DNA from: an uncultured Lysobacter sp.
Lineage (GTDB): Bacteria > Pseudomonadota > Gammaproteobacteria > Xanthomonadales > Xanthomonadaceae
DNA: 8,422 bases
Direction: 5' to 3'
NCBI GenBank assembly: GCA_943913335.1
Contig: CALTXS010000030.1
Location: 1 to 8,422 of the forward strand
Shown here: piece after piece, positions 1 through 8,422 of the stretch
Position numbering within the stretch: the stretch's first letter is position 1
Layout: each line of letters begins with the position of its first letter
Notes under the pieces: generated by a model
The model's database searches: none
Told to the model about the DNA's origin: nothing
Seen by the model: only the letters and a program-made list of their open reading frames with translations
Made by a program: the position numbers and the translations under genes

Positions 1-255
1 CTTGGATGAGAGGATCCACTGATCCCGCGGTACTTGGCGAAAAATCGGTTGCAGCAAACGGCCTAAGCGCGGCTCCGCTTGAAAGCCGCTGTAATTGCGT
101 CCGGTATCAATAAAGCGAATGCCCGCATCGGCAACGGCGTGCAGCACCTTGCCGGCCATGAGTTCCGGAAAGCGCTGATCACCCCAGAAGCCTGAGGCTC
201 CAAAGCCAATCTCAGTAAGTGAGATACCACTGTTACCCAGCGGTCTGCGCCGCAT
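1..255 (-). CDS. Aldo/keto reductase family protein, N-terminal part (runs off the left edge)
   Basis: The minus strand reads as an open frame of 85 codons from an ATG at 255 to the window edge, with no stop, so the 3' part of the gene is outside. The peptide begins MRRRPLGNSGISLTEIGFGA, the typical first beta-hairpin and strand of an aldo/keto reductase TIM barrel. It continues with FIDTGRNYSG (Asp50, Tyr55) and ends at ILSSK (Lys85). These match by position three of the four family catalytic residues (Asp, Tyr, Lys, His); the His would lie beyond the edge. Such enzymes are cytosolic NAD(P)H-dependent carbonyl reductases or dehydrogenases; the substrate cannot be told. No Shine-Dalgarno sequence is visible before the ATG. 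In-frame GTG (261) and TTG (291) codons lie upstream, but the ATG fits the family start best. The gene lies downstream of acnB on the same strand, behind a terminator, so it is probably a separate unit. The family is secure; the specific role is unknown. Confidence 0.9.
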   Translation of the reverse strand, partial: MRRRPLGNSGISLTEIGFGASGFWGDQRFPELMAGKVLHAVADAGIRFIDTGRNYSGFQAEPRLGRLLQPIFRQVPRDQWILSSK

Positions 256-311
256 TGTCACAAGCGGGAAACGGTCGGCACGGCAGCCCAATCATCATCA
301 GAACGTGCTGC

Positions 312-355
312 AAAGAAAAGGGCCATCAAGGCATTGGGTATGCGCTTCATGGCCC
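312..355 (-). terminator. Rho-independent terminator of acnB
   Basis: Read on the minus strand, 27 bases after the acnB stop codon, there is a long hairpin followed by a T-rich run. The outer arms are 345-355 and 320-330 (GGGCCAT core, 10 of 11 pairs, one mismatch at 327/348). The inner arms are 340-343 and 331-334 (GCAT/ATGC), with one bulged base at 344 and a five-base loop at 335-339. The minus-strand tail complementary to 312-319 reads TTTTCTTT. Stem, position and tail all fit an intrinsic terminator ending acnB transcription before the aldo/keto reductase gene. Confidence 0.85.
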
Positions 356-382
356 TATCCTATCGCGAATTAGCGAGTCGGG

Positions 383-2971
383 TTATGCAACCTTGCTCAC
401 GGCATCACGGTACTCCGGGATCTGATCGAAGTTCATGTAACGGTAGATCTCAGCACCTTGCTGATTCACTACTTCGATTTCAGCCATGTACTCTTCGCGG
501 GTCGGGATGCGGCCCAGACGCGAGCAGATGGCAGCCAGTTCGGCCGAGCCCAGATACACGTTGGTGTTGCGGCCCAGACGGTTCGGGAAGTTACGGGTCG
601 AGGTCGAGAACACCGTAGCGCCTTCGCGAGCCTGTGCCTGGTTGCCCATGCACAAGGAGCAACCCGGCATTTCCATACGGGCACCGGCGGTACCAAAGGT
701 GGCGTAAACGCCTTCGTCGGTCAGCTCGGATGCGTCCATCTTGGTCGGCGGAGCGACCCACAGTCGGGTCGGGATATCACGCTCGCCGTTGAGCAACTTG
801 GCAGCAGCGCGGAAGTGACCGATGTTGGTCATGCACGAGCCGATGAACACTTCGTCGATCTTGCTGCCGGCGACATCGGACAGCGTCTTGACGTCATCGG
901 GATCGTTCGGGCAAGCCACGATCGGCTCGACGATTTCGTTGAGATCAATTTCGATCACGGCAGCGTATTCGGCATCGGCATCGCCTTCCATGAGTTGCGG
1001 ATTGGCAACCCAGGCTTCCATGGCGTCGATACGACGTTGCAGCGAACGCGGATCGGAATAGCCCTCGGCAATCATCCAGCGCAGCAGCGCGATGTTGCTG
1101 TTGAGGTATTCAATGATCGGTTCCTTGTCGAGCTTGACTGTACAACCGGCAGCCGAACGTTCGGCCGAGGCATCGGTCAGTTCGAAGGCTTGTTCGATCT
1201 TGAGTTGCGGCAGGCCTTCGATCTCGAGGATGCGGCCCGAGAAGATGTTCTTTTTACCTTGCTTGGCAACCGTCAACAGGTCCTGCTTGATGGCATACAG
1301 CGGGATGGCATTGACCAGGTCACGCAGGGTGACGCCCGGTTGCATCTCGCCCTTGAAGCGAACCAGCACGGATTCCGGCATGTCCAGCGGCATGACACCG
1401 GTGGCTGCGGCGAATGCGACCAGACCAGAACCGGCCGGGAACGAAATACCAATGGGGAAACGGGTGTGCGAGTCACCGCCGGTACCGACCGTATCGGGCA
1501 GCAGCATGCGGTTCAACCAGCTGTGGATGATGCCATCGCCCGGACGCAGCGAAATACCGCCGCGGTTGGAGATGAAGTCCGGCAGCGTGTGATGCGTGAT
1601 CACGTCAACGGGCTTGGGATAAGCAGCAGTGTGGCAGAACGACTGCATCACCAGATCGGCGCTGAAGCCGAGGCAAGCCAAATCCTTCAGTTCGTCGCGG
1701 GTCATCGGACCGGTGGTGTCTTGCGAGCCGACCGAGGTCATGCGCGGTTCGCAGTAGGTGCCCGGACGGACGCCCTTGCCTTCAGGTAGACCGCAGGCCT
1801 TGCCGACCATCTTTTGAGCCAGCGTGTAGCCCTTGCCCGAATCGGCCGGGTTGTGCGGCAGACGGAACAGATCCGAAGCCGGCAGGCCCAGAGCTTCGCG
1901 GGCCTTGGCCGTCAGACCGCGACCGATGATCAGCGGAATACGGCCACCGGCGCGCACTTCGTCCAGCAGGACTTCGGACTTGAGTTCGAACTTGGCGATT
2001 TCCTTGCCGTCTTTGAGGGCGACGCCATCGTAAGGACGCAACTCAATGACATCACCCATGTTCATGTCGGAGACATCGAGTTCGATCGGCAGGGCGCCGG
2101 CGTCTTCCATGGTGTTGTAAAAGATCGGGGCGATCTTGCTACCCAGACAGACACCGCCGAAGCGCTTGTTCGGAATGAACGGAATGTCATCACCCGTCCA
2201 CCACAGCACCGAGTTGGTAGCCGACTTGCGCGAGGAACCGGTACCGACCACGTCGCCCACGTAGGCAACCATGTGGCCCTTGTCCTTCAGATCCTGCAGA
2301 GCTTGGATGGGGCCGCGGACGCCATCTTGTTCCGGCACGAACGGAGCGTTTTCACGCTTGTTCTTGAGCATGGCCAGCGCGTGCAACGGAATGTCAGGAC
2401 GCGTGGTGGCATCGGGGGCCGGCGACAGGTCGTCGGTATTGGTTTCGCCGGGGACTTTGAAGACCGTAACGGTCAGCGCGTGCGGCACTTCGGGACGTGA
2501 GGTGAACCACTCGGCATCGGCCCAGGATTGCAGCACGGCCTTGGCATTGGCATTGCCCGACTTGGCCAGCTCCTGCACATCGTGGAATGCATCGAACACC
2601 AGCAAGGTGTGCTTGAGTGCATCGGCGGCGACGGTGCCGACTTCGGCATCGGGCAGCAGCTCAATCAGCGGAGCGACGTTGTAACCGCCGAGCATGGTGC
2701 CCAGCAGTTCGGTCGCACGCGTACGCGAGATCAGCGGATTGGTTTCAGTGCCCTTGGCAATAGCGGCCAAATACGAGGCCTTGACGAAGGCAGCGTCATC
2801 GACACCGGCAGGCACACGATTAGTCAGCAAATCCAGCAGGTATTCGCCCTCACCGGCCGGCGGATTCTTGATCAGGCCGACCAGTTCGCTCGTTTGCTGA
2901 GCGGTCAGGGGCAGCGGCGGAACACCCATTGCGGCGCGATCCGCAACGTGTTGACGGTAAGCTTGAAGCAT
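383..2971 (-). CDS. acnB: Aconitate hydratase B (bifunctional aconitase / 2-methylisocitrate dehydratase)
   Basis: A complete 862-residue protein, close to the 865 of E. coli AcnB. It is a cytosolic [4Fe-4S] enzyme that interconverts citrate and isocitrate via cis-aconitate in the TCA and glyoxylate cycles; family members also hydrate 2-methyl-cis-aconitate. Domain order is typical of AcnB: an N-terminal HEAT-like domain (about residues 1-160), then the swivel domain placed early ([14 protein letters not shown] at 175-188, GTGSSRKS at 243-250), then the three cluster-binding domains. Cluster ligands are Cys713 (GSCMTNIGH) and Cys771/Cys774 ([10 protein letters not shown]), all present. The start is ATG 2971, preceded by an AAGGAAA Shine-Dalgarno (2976-2982), and the N-terminus [14 protein letters not shown] aligns with the E. 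coli start. The gene is divergent from acnA and ends in an intrinsic terminator. In E. coli, apo-AcnB binds mRNAs under iron or oxidative stress; whether this one does is unknown. The identification is secure. Confidence 0.98.
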   Translation of the reverse strand: MLQAYRQHVADRAAMGVPPLPLTAQQTSELVGLIKNPPAGEGEYLLDLLTNRVPAGVDDAAFVKASYLAAIAKGTETNPLISRTRATELLGTMLGGYNVAPLIELLPDAEVGTVAADALKHTLLVFDAFHDVQELAKSGNANAKAVLQSWADAEWFTSRPEVPHALTVTVFKVPGETNTDDLSPAPDATTRPDIPLHALAMLKNKRENAPFVPEQDGVRGPIQALQDLKDKGHMVAYVGDVVGTGSSRKSATNSVLWWTGDDIPFIPNKRFGGVCLGSKIAPIFYNTMEDAGALPIELDVSDMNMGDVIELRPYDGVALKDGKEIAKFELKSEVLLDEVRAGGRIPLIIGRGLTAKAREALGLPASDLFRLPHNPADSGKGYTLAQKMVGKACGLPEGKGVRPGTYCEPRMTSVGSQDTTGPMTRDELKDLACLGFSADLVMQSFCHTAAYPKPVDVITHHTLPDFISNRGGISLRPGDGIIHSWLNRMLLPDTVGTGGDSHTRFPIGISFPAGSGLVAFAAATGVMPLDMPESVLVRFKGEMQPGVTLRDLVNAIPLYAIKQDLLTVAKQGKKNIFSGRILEIEGLPQLKIEQAFELTDASAERSAAGCTVKLDKEPIIEYLNSNIALLRWMIAEGYSDPRSLQRRIDAMEAWVANPQLMEGDADAEYAAVIEIDLNEIVEPIVACPNDPDDVKTLSDVAGSKIDEVFIGSCMTNIGHFRAAAKLLNGERDIPTRLWVAPPTKMDASELTDEGVYATFGTAGARMEMPGCSLCMGNQAQAREGATVFSTSTRNFPNRLGRNTNVYLGSAELAAICSRLGRIPTREEYMAEIEVVNQQGAEIYRYMNFDQIPEYRDAVSKVA

Positions 2972-2994
2972 GTCGTTTCCTTTCTCTGACGGAG

Positions 2995-3011
2995 GCGGCG
3001 ACAGGCGCCGC
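2995..3011 (-). promoter_or_regulatory. GC-rich hairpin in the probable acnB mRNA leader
   Basis: GCGGCG (2995-3000) and CGCCGC (3006-3011) form a perfect six-pair stem around a five-base loop. On the minus strand the hairpin ends about 12 bases before the acnB Shine-Dalgarno and 23 bases before the ATG, so it would sit in the 5' leader if transcription starts further upstream. It has no T-run, so it is not a terminator. A role in mRNA stability or translation control is inference only. Confidence 0.35.
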
Positions 3012-3025
3012 TTAACCCATCTATT

Positions 3026-3041
3026 TTGCCAGATTCGGCAA
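3026..3041. promoter_or_regulatory. Imperfect palindrome, candidate operator between acnB and acnA
   Basis: TTGCC (3026-3030) and GGCAA (3037-3041) form a perfect inverted repeat with a six-base spacer, giving a 16-base two-fold symmetric site. It lies 55 bases from the acnB start and 90 bases from the acnA start, a position from which a dimeric regulator could affect either promoter. The arms do not match a regulator site that I recognise. Short inverted repeats of this size also occur by chance, so confidence is low. Confidence 0.25.
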
Positions 3042-3130
3042 TTTCTCGCCAGTGCCGACTCACTCTTACCGCCCAGTAAACACGGCTCGCGCTATCATGC
3101 GTAAAGCCCCCGATTCTGACGGAGATTTCC

Positions 3131-5884
<2,754 letters not shown>

Positions 5885-5924
5885 ATGCTGCAATGCAACG
5901 CTGCACAAGCCCGTATGTTAACTG

Positions 5925-5953
5925 TTGATAAATGCGGACGGGTGCCGTAATCT
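5925..5953 (+). promoter_or_regulatory. Candidate sigma-70 promoter of fadD
   Basis: TTGATA (5925-5930, five of six bases of the -35 consensus) is followed after exactly 17 bases by TAATCT (5948-5953). The latter keeps the three most conserved -10 bases (first T, second A, last T). Transcription would start near 5960, giving a leader of about 58 bases. Only the sequence match supports it. Confidence 0.5.
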
Positions 5954-5999
5954 CACTGCAATACGTGTCGAATTCGGCCGAAAATCCACTTTTTCCTGC

Positions 6000-6004
6000 A
6001 AGGA
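6000..6004 (+). promoter_or_regulatory. fadD Shine-Dalgarno that decides the start
   Basis: AAGGA lies 13 bases before ATG 6018, a rather long but usable spacing. It supports this ATG over the upstream in-frame TTG at 5925, which coincides with the candidate -35 element and would add 31 residues not seen in the family. Confidence 0.5.
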
Positions 6005-6017
6005 ACAGCCCCGCATT

Positions 6018-7700
6018 ATGACGGACTCTAAACCTTGGCTTTCCAGTTATCCGGAAGGCGTCCCCGCTGAAATTGATCTCAATGAGTTCAGCAGCGTCAA
6101 CGATGTATTCGATGAGGCGGTACGCAACTACGCAGACCGTCCGGCCTTCCACAACATGGGTACAACGCTTACCTATACGGAACTGGATCAGCGGGTAGCG
6201 CAGTTTGCTGCGTTTCTGGAGTGCAAGCTCGGCTTGAAGAAAGGCGATCGCATCGTGCTGATGATGCCGAACTGTCTGCAGTATCCGATTGCGCTGTTCG
6301 GTGCCTTGCGTGCCGGTCTGGTAGTGGTCAATACCAACCCGCTATATACGCCGCGCGAACTCAAGCATCAGCTGCAGGACTCGGGTGCTAAAGCCGTTGT
6401 AGTGCTGGACAACTTTGGTGCCACGGTAGAGACGGTGCTGAAAGAACTCAAGGTACCGCACATCATCACGTCGGGTCTTGGTGATCAGCTCAGCGGCCTG
6501 AAGCGACCCATCGTCAACTTCGTCGTCAAACGCATCAAGAAGATGGTGCCGGCCTACTCGATCCCGGGTGCGATTCGTTTTAACGATGCACTGGCGGCCG
6601 GAAAAGCACAGAACTGTTCGCGCCCGAAGGTTGAACACGGTGACACTGCTTTCCTGCAGTACACCGGCGGCACTACCGGTGTGGCCAAGGGTGCTGTGCT
6701 GACCCATCGCAACATGATCGCCAATATGCAACAGGCGTCGGCCTGGGTCGGACGGAATGTCGAAATGGGCAAGGAAATCATCATCACCGCCTTGCCGCTG
6801 TATCACATCTTTGCACTGACGGCGAACAGCCTGGTATTTATGAAGTTCGGCGGTCTGAACTGGATGATCACCAATCCGCGCGATATGCCGGGCTTTATTA
6901 AAGAGCTGAAGAAATCCAACTTCACCGCAATCACCGGCGTGAACACACTGTTCAACGGACTGCTGAATACGGCCGGTTTCAGCGAGCTCGATTTCTCACG
7001 ACTGCATATCAGCCTGGGCGGGGGCATGGCCGTGCAGCGCGCCGTAGCAGAACGCTGGAAGAAGACCACGGGCTGCACGCTAGTCGAAGCCTACGGTCTG
7101 ACCGAAACCTCGCCGGCTGCAGTGATCAATCCGGTCACGCTGGCCGAATACAACGGCGCTATTGGCTTGCCCATTCCTTCGACCGACGCCCGCATCATCG
7201 ATGAGGAAGGCAATGAGGTTCCTACCGGCAACCCGGGTGAGCTCTGCATTAAGGGCCCTCAGGTCATGAAGGAATACTGGCAACGTCCGGAAGAAACTGC
7301 AAAGGTACTGTCGGCCGACGGCTGGCTGCGTACGGGAGATATTGCCCGCATGGACGAAGCAGGCTACTTCTATATCGTTGACCGTAAAAAGGACATGATT
7401 CTGGTCTCCGGTTTCAATGTATACCCGAATGAAATCGAAGGCGTGATGGTCGCGATGCCCGGCATTCTCGAAGCGGCTGCAATCGGCGTGCCCGATGAGC
7501 ATTCCGGCGAGGCGGTCAAGCTCTTTGTGGTCCGTAAGGATCCTTCGCTAACCGAGGCACAAGTCAAGGAATACGCGCACGGCAGTCTGACGGGCTACAA
7601 GCGTCCACGTCATGTCGAGTTCGTGACCGAACTGCCCAAGACCAACGTCGGCAAGATTCTGCACCGTGAGCTGCGTGAGCGCGAACTGGCTAAGCAGTAA
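6018..7700 (+). CDS. fadD: Long-chain fatty acid-CoA ligase (FadD/RpfB type)
   Basis: A 560-residue ANL-superfamily adenylate-forming enzyme; E. coli FadD has 561. It activates long-chain fatty acids to acyl-CoA via an acyl-adenylate, at the inner face of the cytoplasmic membrane, feeding beta-oxidation. Motifs are all intact: the ATP-binding loop [12 protein letters not shown] (215-226), YGLTET (359-364), the FadD signature region (434-458, starting [10 protein letters not shown] and ending VDRKK), and the catalytic lysine Lys546 in [10 protein letters not shown]. The N-terminus [19 protein letters not shown] fits the family start at ATG 6018. The large N-terminal adenylation domain covers roughly residues 1-435 and the mobile C-terminal domain the rest. 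From memory the sequence is closest to Xanthomonas RpfB, a FadD implicated in DSF signal turnover, and the place beside acnA agrees. No rpfF follows, so ordinary fatty-acid activation is the safest role. The family is secure; the RpfB label is less so. Confidence 0.95.
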   Translation: MTDSKPWLSSYPEGVPAEIDLNEFSSVNDVFDEAVRNYADRPAFHNMGTTLTYTELDQRVAQFAAFLECKLGLKKGDRIVLMMPNCLQYPIALFGALRAGLVVVNTNPLYTPRELKHQLQDSGAKAVVVLDNFGATVETVLKELKVPHIITSGLGDQLSGLKRPIVNFVVKRIKKMVPAYSIPGAIRFNDALAAGKAQNCSRPKVEHGDTAFLQYTGGTTGVAKGAVLTHRNMIANMQQASAWVGRNVEMGKEIIITALPLYHIFALTANSLVFMKFGGLNWMITNPRDMPGFIKELKKSNFTAITGVNTLFNGLLNTAGFSELDFSRLHISLGGGMAVQRAVAERWKKTTGCTLVEAYGLTETSPAAVINPVTLAEYNGAIGLPIPSTDARIIDEEGNEVPTGNPGELCIKGPQVMKEYWQRPEETAKVLSADGWLRTGDIARMDEAGYFYIVDRKKDMILVSGFNVYPNEIEGVMVAMPGILEAAAIGVPDEHSGEAVKLFVVRKDPSLTEAQVKEYAHGSLTGYKRPRHVEFVTELPKTNVGKILHRELRERELAKQ

Positions 7701-7732
7701 CCCGCGCGCTCGCTAGCCTGTCTGGCTTGTAA

Positions 7733-7763
7733 AAAAACCGCCCGATTCCATCGGGCGGTTTTT
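7733..7763. terminator. Bidirectional terminator between fadD and lysS
   Basis: CCGCCCGA (7738-7745) and TCGGGCGG (7751-7758) form a perfect eight-pair GC-rich stem with a five-base loop, flanked by an A-run at 7731-7737 and a T-run at 7759-7763. On either strand the stem is followed by a T-run, so it can end both fadD (plus) and lysS (minus). It lies 37 bases after the fadD stop and about 28 bases after the lysS stop. Confidence 0.9.
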
Positions 7764-7790
7764 CTTTGGTCTTACGGTCGAGATCCGGTC

Positions 7791-8422
7791 TTAACCGGCT
7801 TGCGGACGCATGTACGGGAACAGCAGCACATCGCGAATGGATGCAGAGCCGGTCAGCAGCATCACAAAGCGATCAATTCCGATACCCAGGCCACCCGTCG
7901 GCGGCAAACCGACCTCGAGTGCACGAATGTAATCGGCATCGAAGTGCATCGCCTCATCATCACCGGCATCCTTGGCATCGACTTGGGCCATGAAACGCGC
8001 GGCCTGATCTTCGGGATCGTTGAGCTCGGAGAAACCGTTAGCCATTTCCTTGCCGCCGATAAACAGTTCGAAGCGATCGGTGACTTCCGGATCGTGATCG
8101 CGAGCGCGAGCCAACGGCGACACTTCGACCGGGTGTTCCGTAATGAAGGTCGGCTGGATCAGCGTTTCCTCGACTGTGGCTTCGAAGATCTCCAGCAGCA
8201 GCTTGCCCCAACCGTAGCCCGGCTTGACCTTGATGCCCAGGCGAGCGCAGTGAGCGCGCATCGCCTCGGCGTTGCGGATGTCATCGGCATGGATCTCGGG
8301 GTTGAGCTCGAGCACGGCGTCGATCATGGACCAACGGCGGAACTTGGGACCCAAGTCAATGCTGCGACCCTCCCACTCCACTTGCGTATCGCCGAACACC
8401 GACTGCGCCACATCGCGCATCA
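7791..8422 (-). CDS. lysS: Lysyl-tRNA synthetase, class II, C-terminal part (runs off the right edge)
   Basis: The last 209 complete codons of a class II lysyl-tRNA synthetase, ending in TAA at 7791-7793. The 5' part lies beyond the window; the first Met seen (8420) is internal, judging from alignment with E. coli LysS near residue 297 of 505. The enzyme charges tRNA-Lys with lysine in the cytosol. Visible hallmarks, counted from that Met, are [11 protein letters not shown] (87-97), SPLAR (101-105), [12 protein letters not shown] (128-139, part of the ATP/Mg and lysine site), and class II motif 3, [13 protein letters not shown] (177-189) with the ATP-binding Arg184. The C-terminus [10 protein letters not shown] is typical of LysS. 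The anticodon-binding OB fold and motifs 1 and 2 are outside. It converges with fadD on a shared terminator. Identification is secure. Confidence 0.98.
   Translation of the reverse strand, partial: MRDVAQSVFGDTQVEWEGRSIDLGPKFRRWSMIDAVLELNPEIHADDIRNAEAMRAHCARLGIKVKPGYGWGKLLLEIFEATVEETLIQPTFITEHPVEVSPLARARDHDPEVTDRFELFIGGKEMANGFSELNDPEDQAARFMAQVDAKDAGDDEAMHFDADYIRALEVGLPPTGGLGIGIDRFVMLLTGSASIRDVLLFPYMRPQAG

Larger units (their letters stand above)
2972..3130. promoter_or_regulatory. Shared acnB/acnA divergent control region
   Basis: The 159 bases between the two start codons must carry promoters for both genes. Towards acnA, TATCAT at 3093-3098 resembles a -10 element, but no convincing -35 lies 16-18 bases upstream. 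Towards acnB I found no clear sigma-70 pair. Two structures stand out: an imperfect palindrome at 3026-3041 and a GC-rich hairpin at 2995-3011, listed separately. A 10-base direct repeat, TCTGACGGAG, occurs at 2985-2994 and 3115-3124; the second copy includes the GGAG Shine-Dalgarno of acnA (3121-3124, six bases before its ATG). Promoter positions are uncertain. Confidence 0.7.
5885..6017 (+). promoter_or_regulatory. acnA-fadD intergenic region and fadD leader
   Basis: This 133-base gap has no hairpin plus T-run after acnA, so readthrough from acnA into fadD is possible. It contains the candidate fadD promoter (5925-5953) and, in the predicted leader, two overlapping 8-base palindromes, CGAATTCG (5969-5976) and TCGGCCGA (5974-5981). 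They do not resemble the FadR or PsrA operator patterns that I know. Confidence 0.5.

Noticed and set aside
458..1789. A 443-codon open frame on the plus strand opposite acnB
   Set aside because: It lies wholly antisense to acnB, whose protein is conserved from end to end. The translation is of low complexity for a real protein, rich in His, Arg, Gly and Gln, as is usual for antisense frames in GC-rich genes.
1814..2500. A 228-codon open frame on the plus strand opposite acnB
   Set aside because: Same reason: antisense to a conserved gene, with no recognisable domain and no ribosome binding site evidence.
2985..3124. 10-base direct repeat TCTGACGGAG at both ends of the acnB-acnA gap as possible attachment or duplication site
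   Set aside because: One copy includes the acnA Shine-Dalgarno, and nothing between the copies looks mobile. A 10-base repeat is weak evidence alone.
5886..5908. Repeated GCTGCA/TGCA motifs right after acnA as a possible terminator
   Set aside because: No stable stem of useful length and no T-run follow, so it does not look like an intrinsic terminator.
5925..6017. An N-terminal extension of fadD from TTG 5925
   Set aside because: The 31 extra residues do not resemble the FadD N-terminus, the TTG coincides with a -35-like element, and ATG 6018 gives family length and has a Shine-Dalgarno.

Overview
The window holds parts of a GC-rich proteobacterial chromosome and is fully explained by central-metabolism and housekeeping genes. 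From left to right it contains the 5' part of an aldo/keto reductase gene (minus strand, running off the left edge), acnB (aconitase B, minus), acnA (aconitase A, plus), a fadD/rpfB-type long-chain acyl-CoA ligase (plus), and the 3' part of lysS (lysyl-tRNA synthetase, minus, running off the right edge). No mobile elements, CRISPR arrays, tRNAs or rRNAs were seen. All three complete genes have intact reading frames, full family length and intact key motifs.

Organism: the gene order acnB / acnA / acyl-CoA ligase / lysS, together with the subtypes of these proteins (a ~917-residue AcnA with a lengthened linker, and a 560-residue RpfB-like ligase), points to the Xanthomonadales (Lysobacterales) or a close gammaproteobacterial relative. 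This rests on remembered family sequences and gene order, not on a search. In Xanthomonas and Stenotrophomonas, as I recall it, the same flanking genes enclose the rpf cluster (rpfB, rpfF, rpfC, rpfG), which makes and senses the DSF fatty-acid signal. Here only 90 bases separate the ligase from lysS, so rpfF, rpfC and rpfG are not at this place. That is the most interesting point in the window.

Layout and expression: acnB and acnA are divergent and share a 159-base intergenic region that must carry both promoters. It contains a 16-base imperfect palindrome and a GC-rich hairpin just upstream of the acnB ribosome binding site. acnB ends in a clear intrinsic terminator lying between it and the aldo/keto reductase gene. 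acnA has no visible terminator and is followed 133 bases later by the ligase, which has a plausible sigma-70 promoter of its own. The ligase and lysS converge on one strong hairpin with A and T tracts on its two sides, a likely bidirectional terminator.

How the genes work together: the two aconitases interconvert citrate and isocitrate in the TCA and glyoxylate cycles. The ligase activates long-chain fatty acids to acyl-CoA for beta-oxidation, whose acetyl-CoA enters those cycles. LysS charges tRNA-Lys and is metabolically unrelated. I did not find evidence of a previously undescribed system in this window.
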